The notes beneath the pieces are model-generated. The model saw only the letters and a list, made by a program, of their open reading frames with translations. It was not told the DNA's origin and made no database searches. Positions 47,501 to 59,900 of a DNA stretch of 64,000 nucleotides are shown here, piece after piece (the stretch's first letter is position 1; each line of letters opens with the position of its first letter). Position numbers and translations under genes: made by a program. Source of the stretch: Maniola hyperantus (taxonomy: Eukaryota; Arthropoda; Insecta; Lepidoptera; Nymphalidae); contig NC_048549.1 of assembly GCF_902806685.2 (NCBI RefSeq), forward strand, positions 12,665,594 to 12,729,593. The letters are read 5' to 3'.

Positions 47501-50500
47501 CATCAATATAAGGGTTTCTTTTTTTTCTTTTGAGGTACAGAACCTTAAAAAGACCAATGTGGCAGAGCAGTCTGTTTTTTAGTGTTTTAAATTAGAATAA
47601 GACTTGTTTTCTGTTCGCGAAGGGATATGGATGTTCTTTCCAAGTATTTTTGTAACAACCCTTTATTTTAGCGTTTAAACTACCGTGAGTGATTTCCATT
47701 ATAAATACTATCTGTCCCGGCTTACTCACGTGTGTAGTCGACGTTAGCCCGACTAGTTAGTTTTAACGTCGACTACACACGTGAGTAAGCCGGGACAGAT
47801 AGTATTTATAACCCTTTATTTATTTGTAGGTTAATCTATACGGATCCCATCCATTCTACTTGGCAGTGGAGAACAGCGGCCAAAGCCACGGCGTGCTATT
47901 GCTAAACACCAATGCGATGGGTACGGCAAATATATTATTTTGGTCTTTTAATTTAGTTTAACTATTTTAGCATTTAAACTACCGTGAGTGATTTCCATTC
48001 TAAATAATATCCTCCATATATATAATAATATCCAACGGGCGCTACGGGCAGCGGCACGTGCGTCCCGCAGTCAAAACCGCGGCGCGTGCGCGAACGGACT
48101 CCCTTGAAAAAGGACCCCGTATGGGTTCGAAACTAGTCGGGCTAACGTCGACTACACACGTGAGTACAGCCGGGACAGATATTATTTAGTTTAACTAGAT
48201 GATGCCCGCGACTTGTCCGCAAAATCTCTTAGGAACTTTTTGTTAGAGTTCGTACATTGTCCAGCCGATTGAGTTGAATTATTGTGTCTCTACCTTTTCT
48301 GTGCACTAGATTTAAGTAGTTTTTGTACTGTGCTACATTTTCTTGGTTGAATAAATAATTTAATTTAGTGTTATAAAGTAAGCCTAATTGTTCAGGTCGT
48401 CAAAGACGCAAATGGTTAGACGATATAAGGGGAGTGGACAGGGCTTAGTTACCCAAAGTCAAAAGAGAGGGATTTAAATAGAGAAGCTTTTCGCATGATG
48501 ACCTCCTCATGATGAACTTAGTTTCCATGGTCCAAACGCATTTGCGCTGCGCTGCGTGACGCGATGCGACGCAGCAGCGTTTTGCTCCATACAAACTCAT
48601 AAACTATATTTGCCGCACAAGTGTGTTTGGGCCTTAAATCCACGCGGATGAAATCGCAGTCGCGAATATCATTTAATATGTATCACATATTTGCTGACCA
48701 ATTAATTATAGTAATTTATCCCTTCAAACAGAAACAGAAACAGAGACAAACTTGCAGCTTCTGCCTTCCGCCTCAGGAAAGTCCAAAAGTCATTTGTGGG
48801 TATGGGTATTACCTTTTATAATAAAATCCCGCAAACTATTTTGGACTTACCTTTGCACAAGTTTAAAAAATCTATTAAAAATATGCTCCTGAAAAAAGCA
48901 TATTACACAATTGAAGATTATCTAAATGATAAAAGAGCGTGGATTTGACCTGCAGCTCGTTCCAGCAACGCACAAGACTGCAAATACTATTTTATACATG
49001 GCATAATCTTGTACCTATATCAAATATTTGAAAAGAGCAACCGCCGAGTTTCTTGCTGGTTCTTCTCGGCAGGAAAGGCATTCCGAACCAGTGGTAGATG
49101 CATCCGACTATTCGTAAGCACTTGTAAAAGTTTATACGAATAAAAAAGATTTTCATTTTCATTTTCAGATATAGTCCTGCAGCCAACTCCAGCCATAACA
49201 TACCGAACCTTAGGTGGCATGCTAAACTTCTACATATTCCTGGGTCCAACTCCGCAAGACGTAGTGTCACAGTACACCGCGCTGATTGGTCGACCCTTCA
49301 TGCCGCCATATTGGTCCCTAGGCTTCCATCTGTGCAAGTAAGATTCGCTTTAATCTGTTATTACAGTTATTTTAGCGTTTAAACTACCGTGAGTGATTTC
49401 CATTATAAATACTATCTGTCCCGGCTTACTCACGTGTGTAGTCGACGTTAGCCCGACTAGTTTCGAACCCATTCGGGGATTCAGCGTGGAAACCGCTTTT
49501 TGACGCTAAGACAAGGGCATCAGTCGTGGGACGGGACACCATTAGCTCCGCGTGCCTGGATTTCGGTGACGGTTCCAGTGATGAAGAACGGCACGTGCGG
49601 CACGTGCGTCCCGCAGTCAAAACCGCGGCGCGTGCGCGGACGGACTCCCTTGAAAAAGGACCTCGGATGGGTTCGAAACTAGTTTGGCTAACGTCGACTA
49701 CACACGTGAGTAAGCCGGGACAGATAGTATTTAATCTGTTATTACAGTTCTTGCAATTCACGAAGGCGAGTGGACTTTACTTGTAGTTACGTCGGATACA
49801 CGGCCATTGCGTAGGTGTGTGTGCATGTCGGATCAATTAGTCGCGAGCAAGCGCTCGCAAACGCACACATTTATTTATACCTTACTTATACCGATACGAC
49901 TTAAACACAAGCATGAGCCACTCGCCTTCGTTAATTGTAAGAACTGTAAAGATGACTGACTGACATTATATGACATCATACAGTTCAAACGGCTGAAAAA
50001 AGAAAAACGAGATTTTGCAAAAATGCCCATTCTCCTTTACCGTTAGTTACTTGTGAAAGTTATTCTTCACAACTCTATTATTTATATTTAAGGTACAATT
50101 ACGGCAGCCTGAATGTAACCCGAGAAGTAATGGAGAAGAACAGAGAAGTGATTCCTTTTGTAAGTTTAATGTAGTTCATTTATTAGATGATGATCGCGTC
50201 TTCGCACGCGTGGATTTAGGTTATTCAAAAATTTCATTTTAGTTCTTTGATTTTCCGGGATAAAAAGTTGGCTTATCCCGTGGAAACTCTGGTTTTCCAG
50301 GACAAAATTAGCTTAGGATAAGAAGCTATCTCTGATATGATATGAGTCATAATAAACTACCAAAATATTTAATCGATCGATAAGTGCATAAAAAGCCTTT
50401 AAATTTTGCTTGCTAAAAAAATGCTACCCGCCATCTTTTTAAGTTCATGAGCTGTCGTGACGTCACACGGATTGGTAAGCAACGGTATTTTCTTAGTGAA

Positions 50501-53500
50501 ATACATTACAATTTCAATCCATGTGACGTCACATTCGGAATTAACATGGCGGCTACGGTATCATGCGTTTTGAATATTTGTAGAACAGATAAAACAGTGA
50601 AATCTTTGAAATGAATTATAGAATACAACTGAAATTATCATTTCTCGATTGCTTATTGCTATTATCTTGTTTATACATTTTTAGATTATTCTCTCTTGGT
50701 GTAAAATACTGTAATTCGTCAAGAATGGTAAAATAAAGAGGGCTGTGAAAAGCAGACAGACACGCTTTCGCATTTATAATATTAGTATGGATATGGATTT
50801 TCATCTACTTATCTTCTCTATTATAAAAATGAATCGCTAAATGTGTCGCAAATCTCGAGAACAGCTGAACCGATTTCGCCGGTGCAGCTAGTAATGTCAT
50901 ATAAATACTATCGAATAGAGCTCCTCAATCTGATATTTCTGTTTCTTCTAGGACGTGCAATGGAATGACATCGACTATATGAGTACCTCAAACGATTTCA
51001 CCTATGACACTGACAAATACGCTGGCTTGCCACAGTTCGTCGAACAACTGCATGACAAGGGAATGCATTATGTCATACTTCTTGGTAAGTTGTCATATTA
51101 TGTCATAGGACGTGCAATGGATTGACATCCACCTCAAACGATTTCACATAATATGACTCGGACAAATACACTACATTGTCTCAATTCGTCGAACAATAAT
51201 TAATTATACAAGGGAATGCATCATGTCATACTTATTGGTAAGTTGTCATATTATGTTTTATGATGTGCAATGGACATCTTCCTCAAACGATTTCACATAT
51301 GACATGGACAAATACGCTTGTTTGTCACAATTTGTCGAACAATTACACAAGGGAATGCATTCTGTCATACTTATTGCTAAGTTGTCATATTATGTCATAA
51401 GGCGTGCAATGGATATCTTCCTCAAACGATTTCACATAATATAACTCGGACAAATACGCTTCTTTGTCTCAATTTGTCAAACAATGTTTAATTATACAAG
51501 GGAATGCATTATATGATTTATATCATACTTATTGGTAAGTTGTCATATTATGTTTTATGACGTGCAATGGACATCTTCCTCGCGATTTCGGTGTACATAG
51601 GTTGAAAAACACAACTCCTCCTTTTTTAAATGTCGGTTAAAAAAGTAGCCTATGTTACTCCCCGATTAATCCTCTACTTGCATTTGAAAGTTCCGTCAAA
51701 ATAGCTTCAGCCATTCTGAAGATTAGCCCGTTCAAACAGACAGACAGACAAATTTTTAAAAACGTGTGTTTCTTTTATGGTACAGTACAAATAACAATAT
51801 GAGCTTAATTTGAGGTAGTTATTTCGAAATTACAGACAGACACTTCAATTTTATTTATTAGTATAGATTTTTTCGCTCTTCAGACCCTGGCGTGAGTGCA
51901 TCGGAGAAGCCCGGGGAATATCCCCCCTTCGACCGTGGCCTGGAAATGGACGTATTCATCAAGAACTCCACTGATGACCCGTTTGTCGGAAAGGTAGGTA
52001 ACAAAACTATATAGAAAATCTTATTTTTTTAACTGACTGCGAAAATAAAAAGAAGGTTCTCAATTAGATCTGTTTATCTGGCTTGCGCTTGACCGATCTA
52101 AATGCGGTTTATTAATGGAATAAAAACTTCTATTTTATAGCAGAAATTTTCAAAACTTCTGACATTTCAACTCGCACGTCACTATGTATACGTTGTTAGG
52201 TATATCATAACATATTGCATGCTAATAGGCAGAATTTGGCTGTACCTTTTTGTTTTTAGGATTCCGTACCTCAAAAGGAAAAACGGAACCCTTATAGGAC
52301 CACTTTGTTGTCTGTCTGTCTGTCAAGAAACCTACAGGGTACTTCCCGTTGACCTAGAATCATGAAATTTGGCAGGTAGGTGGGTCTTATAGCTGGTTTT
52401 AGGGGAAAAATCTGAAAACCTTGAATTAAGGGGTTAGATCACACAAAAAAAAATTGTGCTCATGAACTAATAATTAGTATTTTCAACTTTCGAAGTGAGT
52501 GACTATATCAAGTGGGGTATCATATGAAAGGTCTTCACCTGTAAATTCTAAAACAGATTTTTATTTATTTTTATGCATCATAGTTTTTGAATTATCGTGC
52601 GAAATGTCGAAAAAATACGACTGTAGTACGGAACCCTCAGTGTGCGAGCCTGACTCGCACTTGGCCGGTTTTTTGTAATATCTCCACTGTTTACCCATAT
52701 TCGCAATAAAGAAATTTGAATTGAATTGAATTGAACGTCCAGTTTTTTAAACTTGTATATACTTACTATGTTTTCTTAGGTGTGGAACCCGGTATCTACA
52801 GCGTGGCCCGACTTCACTCACCCTAACGCTTCGGCGTACTGGCGCGAAATGATGACAGATTTCCATCACAAAGTCAAATACGACGGAGCTTGGATCGTAA
52901 GTTTTTTTTAATTTATAGACTAGCGCTTGACTGCAATCAGACTTGCTGACAGACTTGCTTGGCAAGTGATGATGCAGCCTAAGATGGAGCGCGCTTGCCT
53001 AGAAGATGCCTATTCACTCTTCACTTGTCAAGAAGTAATGTCTAATTATAAAATAACTAGCTGATCCCCGCGACTTCGTCCGCGTGGAATTAGTTTTGTA
53101 AAAATCCCGTGGGAACTCTTTGATTTTCCGGGATAAAAAGTAGCCTATGTCACTCTCCAGGTCTTTATCTATACCCATGCAAAAAATCATGTCAATCCGT
53201 TGCACCGTTGTGACGTGATTGAAGGACAAACCAATAAACCAACAAACAAACACACTTTTGCATTTATATAAGGGTACTGATAATGCCATATTTAAAGTAA
53301 TAGTGATGTGATTATAGTTCAGGCTTGTCAACACTAATGAGTCTATGAGCTGTACCAGTACCTGTTCTGTTATAATTTGAATTCTGAGAACACAATTTTT
53401 ATATATGTAATACGGACGTACCTACATACGTAGTACGTACAGTACAGCCTACAGTACGCGGCCGAAAGTAATGTGCATCGGCCTTTAGAATGACATTTCG

Positions 53501-56500
53501 GCTTTGTAGAGCGTCGTTACATCCTGTATTTGTTTATTTCAGGACATGAATGAACCATCAAACTTCCTCTCCGGTTCGATGTATGGGGACTGCGAACCAG
53601 AAGACCTCCCGTACAAGCCTATAGCCATTCCGGAAGAGGGCCTCAAGTACAAGACACTCTGTATGGACGCCAAGCATTATATAGGAAAACACTATGATAT
53701 TCACAATATATATGGACTCACTGAGGCCATACATACTTACGGGTGAGTGCATTTTTATGTATGCAGCGGGGCTATAAACATTGCTCACAATATAGCCGGG
53801 CTATATATATACAGGGTTTGCGAGGGTTTCCTTTTTCGCGGTTCTGATTTGTTCGGAGTTTTTGGTGTTTCTTGTCTCCGTTCTCTCGAGAGCCAGTAAG
53901 TGGATAGGTATTAGGTTCGCCAGTACCAGCGCTGCGTCCGACAGTATAGCTGGGGTAACCGAAACTACAGTATGACAACATATAAGCTACTAAGCTAGTT
54001 TTAAGAAGTGGGTGCCTGGGTCTTGGGGAACCAGGGAGCATGGACACTGGTCGGCTCCTTGGTTCCCCAGGGACTACGGCACCCTACCTGTTTCTACCTA
54101 TTTGTAAATTTGGCTGAATAAAAGGTTTTTATTATTTATTATTATTATTATATAGATATTTACACTTTTTTTTTAAACGCACAAATCCTACAAAAAAGTC
54201 TGTCAAAAACTCTGGTAATAAAGGTGAAATATTATATCGAAACTATTAAAAGTCTGACGTGGCCGAAGCGACCTAATGCGGTTGCTTTACTTTGCTAGAT
54301 ATTGAAAGGTATTTTTTTTTTTTATTAGGGCGTTGGCTGAAATTCGGGGAAAGCGGCCATTTGTGATCTCACGCGCATCCTTCCCGGGGCTGGGGCGCTG
54401 GGCTGGACACTGGAGCGGAGATGTTTTTAGCCGCTGGCACGATCTACGCATGTCTATACCAGGTAACTAGTTACGTAACAACTTTTTAGGGTACCGTACC
54501 TAGCAAGAGGAGGGTGCTGGCATCAGTGGCACACTCCGTTATTATATACGGGGCACCAATCTTTGAAGGGGCTATGAAAGTGGAACTTTACCGCAAAAAG
54601 CTGGAAGCTGTTCAAAGGCGATTGGCAATAGGCATCTGCGGAGCATATAGAACAGTTTCCACTGAAGCCGTTCTGGTAATAGCAGGGCTGGTTCCTATAG
54701 CCAAGCTAGCCAGGGAGCGGGCGAAGCTATTTGAAAGCAGGGAACAGACACCTGCAGAAGTTCGGGAGAATACCCTGACGGAGTGGGAAAGTGAATGGAC
54801 AGGATTAGGAAAGGGGACCTGGACAAGGGAACTGGTTACAGACCTAAAAAAGTGGCACAAGAGGAAGTATGGAGAGGTAGACCGGTGGCTAACGCAGGCC
54901 CTCAGCGGTCACGGGGTGTTTAACACCTACCTTTTCGCAATTGGCAAAGCACCGAGCGAAGACTGCTACTTCTGCGGAGAGGAAGACACCCCGAGACACG
55001 CAATCTTTGAATGTCCCGGTTGTGCCGACCTAAGGACAGAAGCGCTAGGATCGACCGACGCGGAGGGTGTGAACGCCCGTAACCTTATATCGCGGATGCT
55101 GTCGAGCGAAGATGCCTGGCAACGATATAGCAAAATGCTGAGGGCTATAATGATAAGAAGAGAGCAGAGGGAAAATGAAGAAAAGAGGAAGATAGAAATT
55201 TAGGAGGTCAGCACGAAGTAATGCTTACGCAGTTCCGTGCTCACCTTGGTAGGCATGAGGAGGTTATTTTAGTCCGTGCGAGTCGGACACACCCTGCCAG
55301 CAGGCAGAAGTCCGTAGGGATTTTTTCCTCCCCCGAAGAAAAAAAAAAAAAAAAAAAAAAAAAAAGGGTACCGTACCTCAAAAGGAAAAACGGAACCCTT
55401 ATAGGATCACTTTGTCCGTCTGATCGGTCTGTCAAGAAACCTACAGGGTACTTCCCGTTGACCTAGAATCATGAAATTTGGAAGGTAGGTAGGTAGGTCC
55501 TATAGCAGACATTCAGGGAAACAACTGAAAACCGTGAATTTGTGGTTACATCACACAAAAAAAAAATGTGGTAATGAACTAATAATTAGTATTTTCAATT
55601 TTCGAAGTAAGATAACTATATCAAATGGGGTATCATATGAAAGGTCTTCACCTGTGTGTGCATTCTAAAACAGATTTTTATTTATTTTTACGCATCATAG
55701 TTTTTGAATTCTCGTGCAAAATGTCGAAAAAATACGACTATAGTACGGAACCCTCGTTGCGCGAGCCTGACTGATGACTCGCACTTGGCCTGTTTTTTTA
55801 TAACCGGAGTTTGACATTTCTAAATTTAATTTTTAGATAGTAAACCCGTGATTTTAGCACGCACTCGCGAACCTACTGTTTAAATTTGTATTGTGCACTA
55901 AAATTTAGAGTCTCTAAATGTGAAAGTCATGTTCCGTTCCTTTTTTAGCATTAGTGAAAAGAAAAGGATGCAGATACTTTAAATTTAGTTTAGAGAGAGA
56001 CTAGAGAATTGGGGCCAATGCCTTATCTTATTTTCTTCTATACAGGGTGGCCGGAGATGTGACGTCTAAAAGAAAAAATTGAATACCTTATATTAAGGGG
56101 TATCCAAATCACCCCCATGTATGTTCAGCGATTTTCAATAGTTTAGGAGATATGAATTTTTTAATGATTTTTTCATAATTTTCATCCGTCAGTGGTTTTT
56201 CTTTTTTTTCTTTTTCTGTAGAACGTTTTTTGTCATTTTTTTCGTGGTAATTAGTAACCATAAGTTCAACTATTGCCTAAAAAATAATGGTTTACCTAGG
56301 CATTAGGGAACACGACTAAAATTTTATCGAAAGTTGCACCGTTGCGACGTGATTGAAGGACAAACCAACAAACAAACACACTTTCGCTTCTTCTTTTTAA
56401 AGAATATTAGCCATGTTAAATGACTAATATTCCCCTTTCCTCTCCAACTAAGCGTCACGTTTGTGCTAGGAGTAGGTACGACAATAGTGCAACGGGCGGG

Positions 56501-56860
56501 GTTTGAACCGTCAACCTTTCGGTTTTCAGTCCACTCCTTTACCCGTTGAGCTATTGAGGCTCTCAATTTAAAATAAGGGTACGGATTTTTATTGTAGATT
56601 TGCTAAGCTTCAGTCTGTTCGGCGTGCCGATGATGGGCACGGATATCTGCGGGTTCAATGAGGACACCACGGTGGAGCTGTGCAAGCGTTGGATGCAGCT
56701 GGGAGCCTTCTATCCTTTCTCCAGGAACCACAACACTATTAACGCTAAGGTATTACTAAGGGCTATTAATATTAGGTACCTTCAGGCGGCCGCGGCGCAA
56801 GACCGTGGCGGGTGGAAGTCCCTACAAGAGACCTATGTCCAGCAGTGAACGTCTATAGGT

Positions 56861-56940
<80 letters not shown>

Positions 56941-59900
56941 AATATTAAGCTGTGGTAGCCTAGTGGTTAGGACGTCCGCCTTCCAATCGGAAGTCGGGGG
57001 TTTATGTGCGTTTTTAAGTAATTAAAATATCACTTGGTGTAACGGTAAAGGAAAAACATCGTGAGGAAACCTGCATGCCTGAGAGTTCTCGATAAATGTT
57101 CTCAAAAGTGTCTGCCAATCCGCACTTGGCCAGCGTGGTTGACTATGGTCAAAACCCTTCTCACTCTGAGAGGAGACCCGTGCTCTGTAGTGAGCCGGCG
57201 ATGGGTTGATCATGATGATTATTAAGGGCGCCAGTCTATCGGAGCTAAATTCACATTTCCGGTCACCCCAAGCTTCTAGCTTTGGTCGATATGGCTTCTA
57301 CGGAGTTGAGATTATTTTCATGCAAGCGGCAACCAGAAGGATTTTTGAAGGAAACGAAGATAAGCTTTTACTAAATTTATTCTTAGATCCTTACATTTTA
57401 ACCTAACCTAACGTCTGCACTCTGCACCAAGATTAGATGCAGAGTTTTACATTCACTATCATCATCATGATCAACCCATCACCGGTTAACTACAGAGCAC
57501 GGGTCTCCTCGCATAGTGGGAAGGGTTTTGGCCATAGTCTACCACGCTTGCCATGTGGGGATTGCTAGACTTCACACCTTTGAGAACATTATGGAGAACT
57601 CTCAGGCATGCAGGTTTCCTCACGATGTTTTCCTTCACCGTTAAAGCAAGTGATATTTAATTATTAAAAACGCACATAGCTCCGAAAAGTTAGAGGTGCG
57701 TGCCCGGTATCGAACCCCCGACCTCCGATCAGAAGGCGGACGTCCTACCGACTAGGCTACCACAGCTTTAGTTTTACATTGTGACGACCTAAATCTAATC
57801 TAATCTAGCCTAACTAAGAGACTGCGTCGAGATGTGACGACAGAATGCACCTCTTCACATCTCTCACTTGGTTTAAATACAGTGGGCCCTCGGTAATCCG
57901 ACAAACATTTTGTAGGGCAGTATCGGACTATCGATTTTGTCGGATTATAGATTACTGCCTAAGACCCCCTATAGTCCAGAATTTTTTCCAACAGAGTACC
58001 TTGTAATCCGACAAATTACAGATCTAATGATAAGATTCTGTATGCTATAGAATCTATAGCATACAGAATCTTATCATTACATAATGAAGTATGATAATAT
58101 GTACTTCAGAGTAACTATCTATACTATAGATAGTTACTCTGAAGTACATATTATCATACTTCATTATGTATTCAAAGTTCAAATTCAAACTATGCAATTA
58201 GAATCAAAACAATAACCTACGCGTCGAGCACCATAGTGGTGGTGCGTACAAGTTTTAACTTATTCAATCATACATTAGCGAAGATTGTCAAAAAAATATT
58301 CAATCTATATCTATATATTATATAAAAGGGAAACGTGACTGACTGACTGACTGACTAATCTATCAACGCACAGCTCAAACTAATGGACGGATCGGGCTGA
58401 AATTTGGCATGCAGATAGCTATTATGACGTAGGCATCCGCTAAGAAAGGATTTTTGAAAATTCAACTCCTAAGGGGGTGAAATAGGGTTTTGAAATTTTG
58501 TAGTCCACGCGGACGAAGTCGCGAGCATAAGCTAGTAATAAATAATAGACTATGTCGGATTACAGGGGGTGCCGGATTAGACAGGGGCCGGATTACCGGG
58601 GGTCCACTGTACGTTAATATTAAAATGTAGCTAAATCCCAAATAGTCGGAGTCACATATGGCAATGAGGTAATTTCTTGCTGACGGAGCGCTGGACTCAT
58701 GACCTAGTGTCTTAGCCTTCAAAGATGGTATGCTGCGTAAGTGATTTAAACTAGGTAATCGTTAGGATATGTAACATGCAGGCTTCTGGTTTCCAGCCTC
58801 AAGACCCCGTGAGCCTGGGACCCGAAGTGGTGAACGCGAGTCGCACCGCTTTGATGATGCGCTACCGACTGCTACCGTACTACTATACGCTGTTCTGGAG
58901 GGCGCATCTGTATGGGGAGACCGTTGCACGGCCGCTGTTCTTTGAGTGAGTTATTAGAAATCCTTACTAATATTATAAATGCGAAAGTGTGTCTGTCTGT
59001 TTGTCTGTCTGCTATCTTTTCACGGACCAACAGTTTAACCGATTTTGATGAAATTTAGTATTTTTACAGAGTTGGCATACATTCCGGGGAAGGACATAAG
59101 CAACTTTTTATCCCGGAAAATCAAAGAGTTCCCAGTCCCACAGGATTTTGAAAAACCTAAATCCACGCGGATGAAGTCGCGAGCATCAGCTAGTTAGAAA
59201 TATATAAAAGGAAACGGTGACTGACTACTGTTTTATCAACGCACAGCTCAAACTACTAGACGGACCGCCCACAGATAGCTATTATGACATAGACATCCGC
59301 TAATAAAGGATTTTTAAAAATTCAACCCCTAATCGGGTAAAATAGGGGTTTGTTTTAATAGTTTTAATTATGTTTCAGGTTTCCTGAAAACAAAGCCGTG
59401 TATCCAATAGACGAGCAATTCCTCATAGGGCCTAATGTTCTAATATCGGCCATACTGACGCAACGCGCTAATTCTACGAAAGCGTTGTTCCCGGGAAGCG
59501 ATCCGTGGTACAGTTTCGCGGACGGGCGGCCGCTAGCCAAGGATGAGACGAAGGATATTACTGACACGGATATGGTTGCTATAAGAGTAAGTTGCTTACT
59601 AATCATCAGTCATGTTGTGATACGGCCATACTGATGAAAGCTAGTAACATCATCGTAGCGTTCTTTCTATAAACACTTTCAAAGCGTTCTTTGATAGTGT
59701 TAGTGGCTTTCATTTGGACATTAGTTATGGACGAGACGAAAGACATTACTGACCCAGATATGATGGCTATAAGTTGCTTACTAACCATCAGTTATGTATA
59801 CGGCCATACTGATAAAAATTAGTAACACGGGAACTAATGTTCTCTTGGTCTTATCTTTGGCTAATGCCAAAGATAAGGCAAGTACATTACTGACATGGAT

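Larger units (their letters stand above)
57880..58609. mobile_element. pogo/Tigger-like non-autonomous element (intron 16)
   Basis: CAGTGGGCCCTCGGTAATCC at the left pairs with the right end GGATTACCGGGGGTCCACTG; TA on both sides, as in Tc1/mariner and pogo. Repeats of the TAATCCGAC motif lie inside. It carries two palindromes and a nested family C copy (58310-58540). No transposase frame. Confidence 0.88.

Noticed and set aside
49426..49786. Frames of 60-111 codons on both strands
   Set aside because: Contained in the GC-rich core and arms of a family E MITE in intron 9.
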